A DNA stretch of 64,000 bases from Shinella zoogloeoides (lineage in GTDB: Bacteria > Pseudomonadota > Alphaproteobacteria > Rhizobiales > Rhizobiaceae): contig NZ_CP131131.1 in assembly GCF_033705735.1 (NCBI RefSeq), forward strand, positions 1,736,001-1,800,000. Reading direction: 5' to 3'. The notes under the pieces were generated by a model. That model saw nothing but the letters and a program-made list of their open reading frames with translations, was not told the origin of the DNA and ran no database searches. This document shows, one piece after another, positions 39,625 through 48,633 of this stretch. Position 1 is the first letter of the stretch. The number at the start of each line of letters is the position of its first letter. Made by a program: the position numbers and the translations under genes.

Positions 39625-42222
39625 ATGTCAGACGAAAATAGCGTGATCACCGAGGATCGGGCATCCTGGCTCGTCCGGTCGTTTCTGACATACAGGCTCT
39701 ACATTCTCGGCCTGGCGAGCCTTCTGGTCTTCGTGCTGGTGGCGGTCGGGGTCTACCGGCTGACGGCCGAGGTGCGTTACGACGAGGTTCTGGCGGCGCT
39801 TTCCGCGACGTCTTGGAGCGCCATCGCGCTTGCGGCGCTCTTCACCGGGCTCAGCTTCCTCGCGCTGATCTTCTACGATTCCAACGCGCTGGATTACATC
39901 GGCCGCAGGAAGCCGTTTCCCGCCATCGCCGTAACGGCCTTCATGGCCTATGCCGTCGGCAACACGGTGGGCTTCGGGCCGCTCAGCGGCGGCGCGATCC
40001 GCTTCCGCGCCTATTCCCGCCTCGGCCTCCTGCCGGGCGATATCGCGCGCATCATCGCCTTCGTCACGCTGTCCTTCGGCCTCGGCCTTCTTTCGGTCAG
40101 CGCGCTTGCGACCCTTGCCGTCGCCCCGCGCGTCGCCGGTATCCTCGGCATCGACGCGCTCTGGCTGCGCGCCATTTCCGTCGTCATCCTCGTCGCGCTC
40201 GTCACGGTGTTCTATATCGGCCGAAACGGCCATGTCCTTTCCTTCAAAGGCCTGACCCTGCGCCTGCCGGACAGCCGCACGACGTCGCGGCAGTTCCTCG
40301 TTTCGGCGCTCGACATCGCCGCCGCCGCATCCGTGCTTTATGTCCTCCTGCCGGATACCCATGTCGGCTGGCCGACCTTCCTTGCGGTCTATGCGGTGGC
40401 CATCGGCTTCGGCGTGCTCAGCCATGTCCCGGCCGGCCTCGGCGTGTTCGAGGCCGTCATCATGGCGGGCCTTTCCAACGCGATCGGCATCGACCAGCTG
40501 CTTGGCAGCCTCGTGCTCTACCGGCTGATCTACTATATCCTGCCGCTGCTGCTCGCCACCGTCCTGCTGCTGATCACCGAGACGCGGCATTTCGTGCTGA
40601 GGCCGGGCGTCGCGGAAGCGGCACAGCTCGCAGGCAAGCTCGCCCCCACGCTGATCGCCACCCTGTCGCTGGTGCTCGGCACCATGCTGATCTTCTCGAG
40701 CGTCGTTCCGACGCCCGATTCCAATCTCGATTTCCTCTCCAACTACCTGCCGCTCCCGATCGTCGAAGGGGCGCATTTCCTGTCGAGCCTGCTCGGCCTG
40801 CTGCTGATCGTCGCCGCCCGCGGCCTCGGCCAGCGGCTGGACGGGGCGTGGCTGGTGGCGCTCGGCGGCGCATGCGTCGCCTTCGCCTTCGCCTTCCTCA
40901 AGGGCATCGCCGTCGTGGAAGCGGGGCTGCTTGCGCTTTTCATCGTCGCGCTCATCGCCAATGCCCGCGCCTTCGACCGGCACAGCTCGCTGCTGCGCCA
41001 GGCCCTCGGCCCCTCCTGGCTGGCCGCGATCGGCGTCATCCTCGCCACCGCCTTCGTCATCCTGCTCTTCGTCTACCGCGATACGGAATATGCGCACGAG
41101 CTCTGGTGGCAGTTCGAATTTTCGGAAGAAGCGCCGCGCGGCCTGCGCGCCCTCCTCGCCCTTGCCATCGTCGCCTCGGCGCTGGCCCTGTTCAGCCTGC
41201 TGCGGCCGGCGCATTTCCGCACGGAAGGTGCCACCGCCGCCGAGCTGGAACAGGCGGTCGCGATCACGATGGCGCAGGACATGGCCGACGCCAATCTCGT
41301 GCGCACCGGCGACAAGCGGCTGCTGTTTTCCGCGTCCGGCCGATCCTTCATCATGTACGGCATCCATGGCCGCTCGTGGATCGCGTTCGCCGACCCCGTC
41401 GGGGTCGAGGACGAATTCGCCGAACTGGTCTGGCAGTTCGTCGGCGCGGCGCGGGCCGGCGGCGGGCGGGCGGCCTTCTACCAGATCTCCCCCGCGCTGC
41501 TTGCAGCCTGCGCCGATGTGGGACTCAGGGCCTTCAAGCTCGGCGAGCTTGCGATCATCGATCTTGCCAGTTTCGAGATGAAGGGAAGCCGTTTCGCCAA
41601 CCTGCGGCAGTCCTACAGCCGTGGCGCGCGCGACGGGCTAGCCTTCTCCGTCGCCCAGCCCGACGAGGTCGCCGCCATCCTGCCGGAGCTGCGGGCGGTC
41701 TCCGACAGCTGGCTCGCCCACCACAATGCCAAGGAGAAAACCTTCTCACTCGGCGCCTTCGAGGAAGGCTACGTGCTTTCCCAGCCGGTCGCCGTCGTGC
41801 GGATCGAGGATCGCATCGTCGCCTTCGCCACGCTGATGGTGACGGACACCAGGGCGGAAGCGACCGTCGACCTTATGCGCTTTGCGCCCGACGCGCCCAA
41901 GGGCACGATGGATTTCCTTTTCGCCAGCATCCTCGACTATCTGCGCGGCGAAGGCTACCGGCAGTTCAACCTCGGCATGGCGCCGCTTTCCGGCATGGCG
42001 CGGCGCGAGGCCGCCCCCGTCTGGGACCGGGTCGGCGGCACGCTCTTCGAGCACGGCGAGCGGTTCTACAATTTCAAGGGCCTGCGCGCCTTCAAATCCA
42101 AGTTCCATCCCCGCTGGGAACCGCGCTATCTTGCGGTGACGAACGGCACGGGGGCGGCCTTGGCGCTGATGGACGTGACCTTCCTCATCGGCGGCGGCGT
42201 CAAAGGAGTGATTGCCAAATGA
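39625..42222 (+). CDS. lpiA: bifunctional lysylphosphatidylglycerol flippase/synthetase (MprF/LpiA)
   Basis: An 865-residue protein: about fourteen membrane helices over residues ~20-530 (flippase part with 'FGVLSHVPAGLGVFEAVIMAG') and a soluble C-terminal domain (~545-850, DUF2156 type, 'DPVGVEDEFAELVWQF', 'FNLGMAPLSGMA', 'FYNFKGLRAFKSKFHPRWEPRY') that transfers an aminoacyl group from tRNA to phosphatidylglycerol. In Rhizobium and Sinorhizobium the gene is low-pH inducible (lpiA) and forms an operon with acvB (atvA), as here. It modifies the membrane charge and helps resist acid and cationic peptides. Confidence 0.92.
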   Translation: MSDENSVITEDRASWLVRSFLTYRLYILGLASLLVFVLVAVGVYRLTAEVRYDEVLAALSATSWSAIALAALFTGLSFLALIFYDSNALDYIGRRKPFPAIAVTAFMAYAVGNTVGFGPLSGGAIRFRAYSRLGLLPGDIARIIAFVTLSFGLGLLSVSALATLAVAPRVAGILGIDALWLRAISVVILVALVTVFYIGRNGHVLSFKGLTLRLPDSRTTSRQFLVSALDIAAAASVLYVLLPDTHVGWPTFLAVYAVAIGFGVLSHVPAGLGVFEAVIMAGLSNAIGIDQLLGSLVLYRLIYYILPLLLATVLLLITETRHFVLRPGVAEAAQLAGKLAPTLIATLSLVLGTMLIFSSVVPTPDSNLDFLSNYLPLPIVEGAHFLSSLLGLLLIVAARGLGQRLDGAWLVALGGACVAFAFAFLKGIAVVEAGLLALFIVALIANARAFDRHSSLLRQALGPSWLAAIGVILATAFVILLFVYRDTEYAHELWWQFEFSEEAPRGLRALLALAIVASALALFSLLRPAHFRTEGATAAELEQAVAITMAQDMADANLVRTGDKRLLFSASGRSFIMYGIHGRSWIAFADPVGVEDEFAELVWQFVGAARAGGGRAAFYQISPALLAACADVGLRAFKLGELAIIDLASFEMKGSRFANLRQSYSRGARDGLAFSVAQPDEVAAILPELRAVSDSWLAHHNAKEKTFSLGAFEEGYVLSQPVAVVRIEDRIVAFATLMVTDTRAEATVDLMRFAPDAPKGTMDFLFASILDYLRGEGYRQFNLGMAPLSGMARREAAPVWDRVGGTLFEHGERFYNFKGLRAFKSKFHPRWEPRYLAVTNGTGAALALMDVTFLIGGGVKGVIAK

Positions 42223-43586
42223 GCCTACTTCATTCTCTTGCAGCGGCCGGCCTCATCGCCAGCCTCCTGCCGCTGGCTGCTGCGGCGCAGGATGCACCCC
42301 GCACGTTCACGACCGGCATGATCCCGCCCGGCCACATCTTCATGCCGGATGGCGCACCGGACGCGAGCGTCTTCCTGATTTCCGGCGCCGCCGGGTGGGG
42401 CGACGACGAGGAGAAGCAGGCGGCCGCCCTCGTGGAGAAGGGCGCGGCCGTCGTCGGCATCGATTTCCCCGCCTATATGAAGACCCTCGCGGCCGACGAT
42501 GGTGACTGTGTCTACATGATCTCCGACGTCGAATCGCTCGCCCACCAGGTGCAGCGCGCGGGCGGCGCGACGAGTTACAACCCGCCCGTTCTTGCGGGCA
42601 TCGGCGAGGGCGGCGCGCTGGCGCTCGCCATGATCGCGCAAAGCCCCGCGGCCACCATCGACGAGGCCGTGGTGGTCGATCCCGAAGCCGGGATCCCGCT
42701 CGACAAGGTTCTCTGCACGCCCGCCTCCAAGACCAAGGCGAACGGCCGCACGATCTACGGCCTGACCGACGGGCCGCTTCCCGCCGCCGTCACCGTGCTT
42801 CTCACCGACAAGGCGCCGAAGGACGGCCGCGACCATGTCGCGGCGCTCAAGGCCGCCCATGACGATATCGACATACGCGATGCGGACGGCGCGCCGGCGG
42901 ATGCGCTGGCGCAGGCGCTCGCCGACCGGATGGATGCGGCCGGCGACACGGATTCCCCGCTCGGCCTGCCGCTCGATATCCTCAAGGCCAAGCCCGCCTA
43001 TGACACGATGGCCGTGGTCTATTCCGGCGACGGCGGCTGGCGCGATATCGACAAGCAGGTGGCGGGCGCGCTGCAGCAGCGCGGTATTCCGGTCGTCGGG
43101 GTGGATTCGCTGCGCTACTTCTGGTCCGAGCGCAAGCCGCAGGAAACGGCGGACGACCTGGCGCGCATCATCGAGGCCTTCCGCAACGAGTGGAACGTGG
43201 AGCATGTCGTGCTCATCGGCTATTCCTTCGGCGCCGACATCCTGCCCGCCACCTACAACCTGCTTTCGCCGGAAGACAAGGCGCGCGTGCCGCAGCTCAC
43301 GCTCATGGCGCTGTCGCATCAGGTGGATTACGAGATTTCCGTGTCCGGCTGGCTCGGCGTCGCCGGCGAAGGGGCGGGCGGGGATCCGGTCAAGGACATC
43401 GCCAAGATCGATCCCAAGCGCGTGCAGTGCATCTACGGCGCGGACGAGGACGACGATCCCTGCCCGACGCTGAAGGCCTCCGGCGTGGAATCGATCAGCA
43501 TCGACGGCGGCCACCATTTCGACGGAGACTACGACGCGCTGGCCGAACGCATCATCGCCGGCCTCAAGCAGCGTCTCGCGAAATAG
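42219..43586 (+). CDS. acvB: AcvB/VirJ-type lysyl-phosphatidylglycerol hydrolase
   Basis: A 455-residue periplasmic protein with signal peptide ('LIASLLPLAAAAQ', cleavage about residue 23). The C-terminal VirJ-like alpha/beta-hydrolase domain (~265-455) has the nucleophile in 'IGYSFGAD', an Asp-rich 'YGADEDDDPC' and a terminal His in 'GGHHFDGDY'. The N-terminal half is a second, degenerate hydrolase-like domain as in AcvB. AcvB is known to hydrolyse lysyl-phosphatidylglycerol in Agrobacterium, opposing the upstream synthase. It starts in an ATGA overlap with lpiA, with AAAGGAG upstream. Confidence 0.9.
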   Translation: MSLLHSLAAAGLIASLLPLAAAAQDAPRTFTTGMIPPGHIFMPDGAPDASVFLISGAAGWGDDEEKQAAALVEKGAAVVGIDFPAYMKTLAADDGDCVYMISDVESLAHQVQRAGGATSYNPPVLAGIGEGGALALAMIAQSPAATIDEAVVVDPEAGIPLDKVLCTPASKTKANGRTIYGLTDGPLPAAVTVLLTDKAPKDGRDHVAALKAAHDDIDIRDADGAPADALAQALADRMDAAGDTDSPLGLPLDILKAKPAYDTMAVVYSGDGGWRDIDKQVAGALQQRGIPVVGVDSLRYFWSERKPQETADDLARIIEAFRNEWNVEHVVLIGYSFGADILPATYNLLSPEDKARVPQLTLMALSHQVDYEISVSGWLGVAGEGAGGDPVKDIAKIDPKRVQCIYGADEDDDPCPTLKASGVESISIDGGHHFDGDYDALAERIIAGLKQRLAK

Positions 43587-43907
43587 GTGGCGTTGCCGCG
43601 AAAATTACAGCCCTGTCATGTTCGGCGGGATCGCGCGGCGCTGCGCGGTCTCGCCGATTTCTTTCAAGCCGCTGATTTATTAAAATAAAAATCACCTGAC
43701 ACTCAAGGCGATCTCGCCGATCCGGGCAATAATTTGGCAAATCGGCCCATCGGAACTTTATTTAATTGTAACATGACCTTGGCGGCCCGGCGGGCCTATA
43801 GATGATGTCAGGCTGGATGCCGCCGGTGGGAGATGGAACCCACGACGCGACGACATCGGACAGCCGGCGGGAAGGACATGTCTTCCCCACCATTCAGGAG
43901 ACGCATC
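43587..43907. other. 321-bp intergenic region, locally AT-rich
   Basis: No gene found. The stretch 43674-43770 is much richer in A and T than the surroundings. It contains a short palindrome GGCGATCTCGCC and a CCGAT...ATCGG inverted repeat. The predicted promoter at 43773-43801 lies at its 3' side, followed by a ~106-nt leader before the next ATG. Confidence 0.5.
43773..43801 (+). promoter_or_regulatory. predicted sigma70 promoter of the small secreted protein gene
   Basis: ATGACC, a 17-bp spacer and CTATAG resemble the rhizobial CTTGAC-N17-CTATAT consensus. The start would be near 43808. Confidence 0.45.
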
Positions 43908-44309
43908 ATGCGCTCGACACTCAAAACCATCACAGTCGCAACCTTCGTTCTTTCGCTCGCCGCCGGCGGCGCCCTCGCCGCAAACCCTTCATCCCACCAC
44001 GAGGGTCATCATCCCGGAACGCCGAGCATGAACGACACCCGGCCCGGCATGCCCCTCATGGTTCGCCATGTCCGCCTCGACCGGGTGCTGGGCGAACTCG
44101 GCTCCGCGCAGCAGTCCATCCGCCAGGATGAAGCCATGCACAGGCTTTCGGCCAGCGCCTATCGCCGGCTGGAAGGCGAGGTCGGTGCCATTCGCAGCCG
44201 CGCGATGACGGTTGCCGACATGCACGGCGGCGGCCTCCCGCGGGCGAGCTACCAACACCTGCAGCAGGATATCCACAAGCTCGATCGCGATATCGTCCGG
44301 ATGAGCTGA
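43908..44309 (+). CDS. small secreted hypothetical protein (133 aa, His-rich N-terminus)
   Basis: The ATG at 43908 has CAGGAG 8 nt upstream and gives a clear signal peptide ('LSLAAGGALAA', cleavage about residue 24). A short His-rich segment 'SSHHEGHHPG' follows, then a helical part ('LDRVLGELGSAQQSIRQDEAMHRLSASAYRRLEGEVGAIRSRAM' region). The His cluster might bind metal. Family not recognised. The longer frame from 43833 lacks a signal peptide at its start. Confidence 0.6.
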   Translation: MRSTLKTITVATFVLSLAAGGALAANPSSHHEGHHPGTPSMNDTRPGMPLMVRHVRLDRVLGELGSAQQSIRQDEAMHRLSASAYRRLEGEVGAIRSRAMTVADMHGGGLPRASYQHLQQDIHKLDRDIVRMS

Positions 44310-44317
44310 CCATTCTG

Positions 44318-44343
44318 CCGGCGGGCGACATTCGGCCCGCCGG
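44318..44343. terminator. hairpin after the small secreted protein gene
   Basis: CCGGCGGGC and GCCCGCCGG form a perfect 9-bp stem with an 8-nt loop, 8 bp past the stop codon. No T-run. Confidence 0.5.
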
Positions 44344-44524
44344 ATAGCCGGCCGCCGCCTCTCTCGGCCGCGGCCAAGGAGCGGGCCGGGCGTCACGCTG
44401 GCGCTCCGCCCCTCTGAAAATCCCGAACCCATGAACACGCAACCGGCCGCCCTCGCTGCCGTCGGTTTCGCGCGCCAGATGCCGGCACCACGGGCATTGC
44501 GGCGCTGACAAAAGGAAGACGACC

Positions 44525-46045
44525 ATGACCAGGATTCTTGAAAAGCATCGTGTCGCAGCGCTTCTCGGCGTTGCCCTGCTGGTGGTGCCGGTGGCAGCCT
44601 CCAGCCTTGCCGGCGCCAGGCCCGCCCATGCAGCAGCGGCGCCGGAAACCTTCAACGCCGCCCTCACCCAGGGCTCCTTCGCGCCGATCGTGGCGGCCGA
44701 CAAACCGGCCGTCGTCACCATCATGACGACGCTGAAGGTGGAGAACACGTCCTCGCAGGACGGGGCCTCGCCGTTCGGCGGCGATTCACCCTTCGACCAG
44801 CAGTTCCGCGACTTCTTCGGCGAACGCCAGATCCCCCTGCCGCAGCAGCGCCCGGCCGAACGGGCCGCAGCGCTCGGCTCCGGCTTCGTGCTGACCAGCG
44901 ACGGCTATATCGTCACCAACAACCACGTCATCGACAAGGCGACCACGATCAAGGTGACGCTCGACGACGGCACGGAACTGCCGGCCAAGCTCGTCGGCAC
45001 GGATTCGAAGTCCGACCTTGCTGTAATCAAGATCGACAGCGGCAAGCCGCTCGCCACCATCGGCTGGGGCGATTCCGACAAGCTGCGGGCGGGCGACCCG
45101 ATCCTCGCCATCGGCAACCCCTTCGGCATCGGTACGACGGTGACGGCCGGCATCGTCTCGGCCCGCGGCCGCGACCTGCATAGCGGGCCCTATGACGACT
45201 TCATCCAGATCGACGCGCCGATCAATCACGGCAATTCCGGCGGCCCGCTCGTCGGCCTCGACGGCAAGGTGGTCGGCATCAACACCGCGATCTATTCGCC
45301 GAACGGCGGCAGCGTCGGCGTCGGCTTCGCCATTCCTTCCGACCAGGCTCAGGGTATCGTGGCCAAGCTGATGAAGGACGGCTCCATCGCGCATGGCTTC
45401 ATCGGCGTGCAGATCCAGCCCGTGACCTCCGACATCGCCGATGCCATCGGTCTTGCCAAGCCGGTCGGCGCCCTCGTGGCCCGGGTCGATGACGGCACCC
45501 CCGCCGCCAAGGCCGGCATAAAGTCGGGCGACGTCATCACGGCGCTGGCCGGCAAGGCGGTGAACTCGCCGCACGAACTGTCGCGCATGGTGGCCGATCT
45601 TTCGCCCGGCGCGAAGGAAAGCCTGACGGTCTGGCGCGACGGCGGCAACAAGGACCTGTCGATCACGGTCGGCAACAATGACGATACGGACAAGCAGGCA
45701 AGCGCCGATACCGGCAGCCAGCCCGGCCTTCCCGGCGCCCAGGGCGTACCGACCCTCGGCGTCCAGCTCGGCGACCTGACGCCGGACGTGCGCGATTCGC
45801 TCGGCCTGCCGGAAAGCGAGACGGGCGCGATCGTCGAAGGCGTCAACCCGGACAAGCCGGCCGCCGATGCCGGCCTCCAGCCGGGCGACGTCATTCTCTC
45901 GGTCAACCAGAAGTCCGTCCATTCCGCCCGGGAAGCGAAGGCCGCCGTCGCGCAGGCCGGCAAGGCCGGCCGCAAGGCCGTGCTGCTGCTCGTCCAGCGC
46001 CAGGATGCACAGACCTTCGTCACCGTGCCCTTCGCCGCAGGCTGA
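44525..46045 (+). CDS. DegP/HtrA family periplasmic serine protease (Do type)
   Basis: A 506-residue protease with signal sequence (to about residue 37), a trypsin-like domain with the intact triad His134 ('TNNHVI'), Asp164 ('KSDLAVIK') and Ser238 ('GNSGGPL'), and two PDZ domains (about 300-390 and 410-500). It degrades or refolds damaged periplasmic proteins. AAGGAAG precedes the ATG. Monocistronic by context. Several degP paralogues are normal in Rhizobiaceae, so I give no exact symbol. Confidence 0.93.
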   Translation: MTRILEKHRVAALLGVALLVVPVAASSLAGARPAHAAAAPETFNAALTQGSFAPIVAADKPAVVTIMTTLKVENTSSQDGASPFGGDSPFDQQFRDFFGERQIPLPQQRPAERAAALGSGFVLTSDGYIVTNNHVIDKATTIKVTLDDGTELPAKLVGTDSKSDLAVIKIDSGKPLATIGWGDSDKLRAGDPILAIGNPFGIGTTVTAGIVSARGRDLHSGPYDDFIQIDAPINHGNSGGPLVGLDGKVVGINTAIYSPNGGSVGVGFAIPSDQAQGIVAKLMKDGSIAHGFIGVQIQPVTSDIADAIGLAKPVGALVARVDDGTPAAKAGIKSGDVITALAGKAVNSPHELSRMVADLSPGAKESLTVWRDGGNKDLSITVGNNDDTDKQASADTGSQPGLPGAQGVPTLGVQLGDLTPDVRDSLGLPESETGAIVEGVNPDKPAADAGLQPGDVILSVNQKSVHSAREAKAAVAQAGKAGRKAVLLLVQRQDAQTFVTVPFAAG

Positions 46046-46068
46046 CGGACGCTTCTCTCCACATGCGG

Positions 46069-46094
46069 TGCCGCCCGGTGATCATCGGGCGGCA
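46069..46094 (+). terminator. intrinsic terminator after the protease gene
   Basis: TGCCGCCCG and CGGGCGGCA form a 9-bp stem with an 8-nt loop, followed a few bases later by TTTT. Confidence 0.55.
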
Positions 46095-46171
46095 TCGGCG
46101 TTTTGGCGGAGGCCGTATCCGCCCGTCGCATCGCCGGCGTTGCCGCAAATGAGAGACAGACCGGCCGCGGG

Positions 46172-46200
46172 TTGACTTGCCGGACTATTTACGTTGATAT
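46172..46200 (+). promoter_or_regulatory. predicted sigma70 promoter of the VOC gene
   Basis: TTGACT, a 17-bp spacer and TGATAT, ending 65 bp upstream of the ATG. Good spacing and a near-consensus -35. Confidence 0.5.
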
Positions 46201-46265
46201 CAATTCATTGGCGAACCCGCCCCATGCGGCAGCATGCGGGCAACGAGGAGAAGGAGGAGCCGACC

Positions 46266-46712
46266 ATGAAGATCGTGACCAGCCTGAGTTTTCAGGGACA
46301 GTGCCGGGAGGCATTCGAGTTCTATGCCAAGGTTCTCGGCGGCAGGATCACCGCCGCCTTTCCCTATGGCGAGGGACCGCCCGGCATGCCGATCAGCGAT
46401 CCGAAATACAAGGACTGGCTGATGCATTGCTGGCTGGAAGTCGGCGATCAGGCGTTGATGGGCGCGGACATGGATGCCGCCTGGGCGCCGAATATCGAAA
46501 AGCCCAAGAACGGCTTCGACGTCACGCTGCACACCACAGACAAGACGGAGGCGAAGCGCTGGTACGATCAGCTCTGCGAGGGCGGCCGGCCCGCCATGCC
46601 CTTCGGCGAGACATTCTGGTCACCCGGCTTCGGTTCGCTGGTCGACCGGTTCGGCGTGCCCTGGATGATTAACACCATCCCCTCCGCCGACTGGCGGCCG
46701 CCGCAGGGCTGA
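46266..46712 (+). CDS. VOC-family protein (PhnB/3-demethylubiquinone methyltransferase-like)
   Basis: A 148-residue glyoxalase-fold protein of the PhnB/YjdN group: 'SLSFQGQCREAFEFYAKVLGGRI', 'ALMGADM', 'MPFGETFWSPGFGSLVDRFGVPWMIN'. Members are widespread and mostly of unknown activity. Earlier annotation as a demethylubiquinone methyltransferase is not supported by biochemistry. GAAGGAGGAG precedes the ATG. A longer frame from 46194 has no such site. Confidence 0.85.
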   Translation: MKIVTSLSFQGQCREAFEFYAKVLGGRITAAFPYGEGPPGMPISDPKYKDWLMHCWLEVGDQALMGADMDAAWAPNIEKPKNGFDVTLHTTDKTEAKRWYDQLCEGGRPAMPFGETFWSPGFGSLVDRFGVPWMINTIPSADWRPPQG

Positions 46713-46731
46713 GGGAAACCGGGAGCGCCGG

Positions 46732-47130
46732 TCAGGAGACGGAGCGGCGCTCCTCTGCAGGAGCCATCGGCTTTTTGCTTGCACCGGAAAACAATTGCGC
46801 CATGCCCGAATGCAGCAGGCTGCCCGCGAACAATCCGCCGATGCCGCCCGCGGCCTTCACCGCCGCGTCGGCAAGGTGCGGGTGCCGTGTCGGTGAGATG
46901 AACTGGAACAGCTCCGCCCCGACCGCCACCAGCACCACCAGCGCGGCGACTGCAAGGCGGTGGCGCGGATAGGCGAAGACGAACAGTCCCGACAGGACCG
47001 CATAGGCGGCCGCCCGGTCGAAATCGGTGGAAACCACGTCATGCGGCCGATAGCCGATCGGCGAGACCGTCACGAAGAGGATGGCGGCAAGGCCAAGCCA
47101 GGCGCCGATACGAATAAGGCGGGTCAACAT
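46732..47130 (-). CDS. VanZ-like small membrane protein
   Basis: A 132-residue protein with about three to four membrane helices and the VanZ-type pattern 'TVSPIGYRPHDVVSTDFDRAAAYAVLSGLFVFAYP', 'ELFQFISPTRHPHLADAAVKAAGG'. The 'E.xQ....R....DA..N/K..G' part is the best preserved motif of the family. Rhizobial homologues have no known function. Resistance to teicoplanin should not be assumed. The start at 47130 excludes an upstream non-hydrophobic extension. Confidence 0.7.
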   Translation of the reverse strand: MLTRLIRIGAWLGLAAILFVTVSPIGYRPHDVVSTDFDRAAAYAVLSGLFVFAYPRHRLAVAALVVLVAVGAELFQFISPTRHPHLADAAVKAAGGIGGLFAGSLLHSGMAQLFSGASKKPMAPAEERRSVS

Positions 47131-47518
47131 CGCTCGTGTTCTAAAGCATTCGGGTGAGAGTAACAGCCTTTTGTGCGGGGAATCGCGCCAAAACAAGGCG
47201 CAAGCGGCGGCATGCCGCATGGTTCCCCGTTTCCCGGACGGCAATCGGATATGAAGAAAGCCGTTGCCCCAATTGTTGCCCCAATTCAAGGGAGGAACGG
47301 CAGCGTCGAACTCCATATGCGATAGCCCTGCGGTTCCCCGGACATTAGAACAGTCTTTACGATAAACAGCTTTCGAGCGCCCGCAACGCCTCGGAACCCG
47401 CCTTTGCCGGGCCAGCACCGTCGTTCCTTGACCTTTTCTTCATCCGTCTCCCGTAAGCAGGCTCGTGGCGTCTGCCGTCTGCGGGGAACCGGACGGGACG
47501 ACCTCCGGGTGGATTGCA
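47131..47518. other. 388-bp intergenic region with a 12-bp tandem repeat
   Basis: No convincing gene. It holds GTTGCCCCAATT twice in direct tandem (47263-47286) and divergently serves the VanZ-like gene and the amidotransferase operon. A TTGACC at about 47427 could be a -35 for the operon but its -10 is poor. Confidence 0.5.
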
Positions 47519-48628
47519 ATGTCGAGCGTACGATCATTTGAGGCGGGGGACATCGGGACGGTCGCGGACCTTTTCCAGCGCCTGCTGCGCAAGACCGACG
47601 CCCCGGCAAGCGCCGACCTGAAATCCTATCTCGGCACGCTTTTCCTCAATAACGAAAGCCTTCGCACCGGCCTGACCTCACGCGTGCATGTCCGCGACGA
47701 TGGCACGGTCGCGGCTTTCCTCGGCGTCCTGCCGGTGGAAATGGAATTCGAAGGGCGCCGCCTGCTGGCGGCCAATTGCGGCTCCTTCGTCAGCGACGAC
47801 AGGGACCCCGATCCCTTTGCCGGCGCACGCCTGCTGCGCGAGGTTCTCTCCGGCCCGCAAGACCTTTCCTTCAGCGAAACCGCGAACGAGATATCGACGG
47901 AGATGTGGCGCGGCGCGCGGGCGAGCGTTCTCGGTCCCTACAGCCTGGAATGGCTGCGGATCCTGAAACCCTCCGCATTCGCGCTGGAGGCGGTGGCGGG
48001 ACGTCTGCCCTTCGCGCGGGCGGCAAGGCCGCTTGCCCGGCTTGCCGATGCCGTCCTCTGCCGACGCCGCGAGAAACCTGTCTGGTTTCACTACAGACCG
48101 CTTCCCGGCAAGGCGGACAGCTTCGTTGCTGTCCCGGCGAGCGACGATGCGTTCATCGCGGCCTTCCTGAAATTCGCCCAGGCCTTCGCCCTGCGCCCGC
48201 GCTGGGAGCCGCCGATGCTGGAAGCCATGCTGCGCCATGCCAGGCGCAAGGCGTTCCATGGCGAACGTGTCCAGCACCTGGTCAAGGCCCGCTCGGGAGC
48301 CGTGGTCGGCGCCTATCTCTATTACGGCAATGCCGGTGGCGTCGGCCGCACGGTGCAGCTTCTCGCGGCGCCCGGGCAGGAATCCGTGGTGATCGACTGC
48401 CTCATCCGCAATGCCTATGAGCGGGGCCTCGTTGCCATCCGCGGCCGTACCCTGCCGCCCCTTCTGCCGGCGATGGTCGGCAAGAAATGCGCCTTCGTCC
48501 ACGGCGCCGCAACGATCGTCCACACCCGCGACCCCGCGCTCCTCGAAGCCATGACGGCCGGAAAGGCCTTCATCAACGGCCTTGTCGGAGAAGGCTGGAC
48601 GCGCCTCATCGGCGACCGTTTCGAGTAG
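47519..48628 (+). CDS. GNAT-like acyltransferase, first gene of the AsnB-ACP-ligase-NadE operon
   Basis: A 369-residue protein with a GNAT-type fold pattern at the N-terminus ('VRSFEAGDIGTVADLFQRLL', 'HVRDDGTVAAFLGVLPVEMEFEGRRL') and a second half with 'VVGAYLYYGNAGGVGRTVQLLAAPGQ', suggesting a double-GNAT arrangement of the FemX type. It is 5 bp from the asparagine synthetase gene, so it is co-transcribed. It may transfer the acyl group loaded on the carrier protein of this operon. The substrate is unknown. The start at 47519 gives the family N-terminus, and the ribosome-binding site (GGGTGG) is moderate. Confidence 0.65.
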   Translation: MSSVRSFEAGDIGTVADLFQRLLRKTDAPASADLKSYLGTLFLNNESLRTGLTSRVHVRDDGTVAAFLGVLPVEMEFEGRRLLAANCGSFVSDDRDPDPFAGARLLREVLSGPQDLSFSETANEISTEMWRGARASVLGPYSLEWLRILKPSAFALEAVAGRLPFARAARPLARLADAVLCRRREKPVWFHYRPLPGKADSFVAVPASDDAFIAAFLKFAQAFALRPRWEPPMLEAMLRHARRKAFHGERVQHLVKARSGAVVGAYLYYGNAGGVGRTVQLLAAPGQESVVIDCLIRNAYERGLVAIRGRTLPPLLPAMVGKKCAFVHGAATIVHTRDPALLEAMTAGKAFINGLVGEGWTRLIGDRFE

Positions 48629-48633
48629 CGGCG

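Noticed and set aside
39813..43586. Single giant frame joining lpiA and acvB (1257 codons)
   Set aside because: Its first two thirds are an Arg/Pro-rich wrong frame of lpiA. Only the acvB end is real and that begins at 42219.
46732..47130. Glycopeptide (teicoplanin) resistance gene vanZ
   Set aside because: Only the general VanZ-like fold pattern is shared. Such proteins are common in rhizobia without any resistance operon.
47154..47348. Small open frame in the 47.1-47.5 kb gap
   Set aside because: Arg/Cys-rich composition, no ribosome-binding site, and the frame runs through the tandem repeat. Not supported as a gene.
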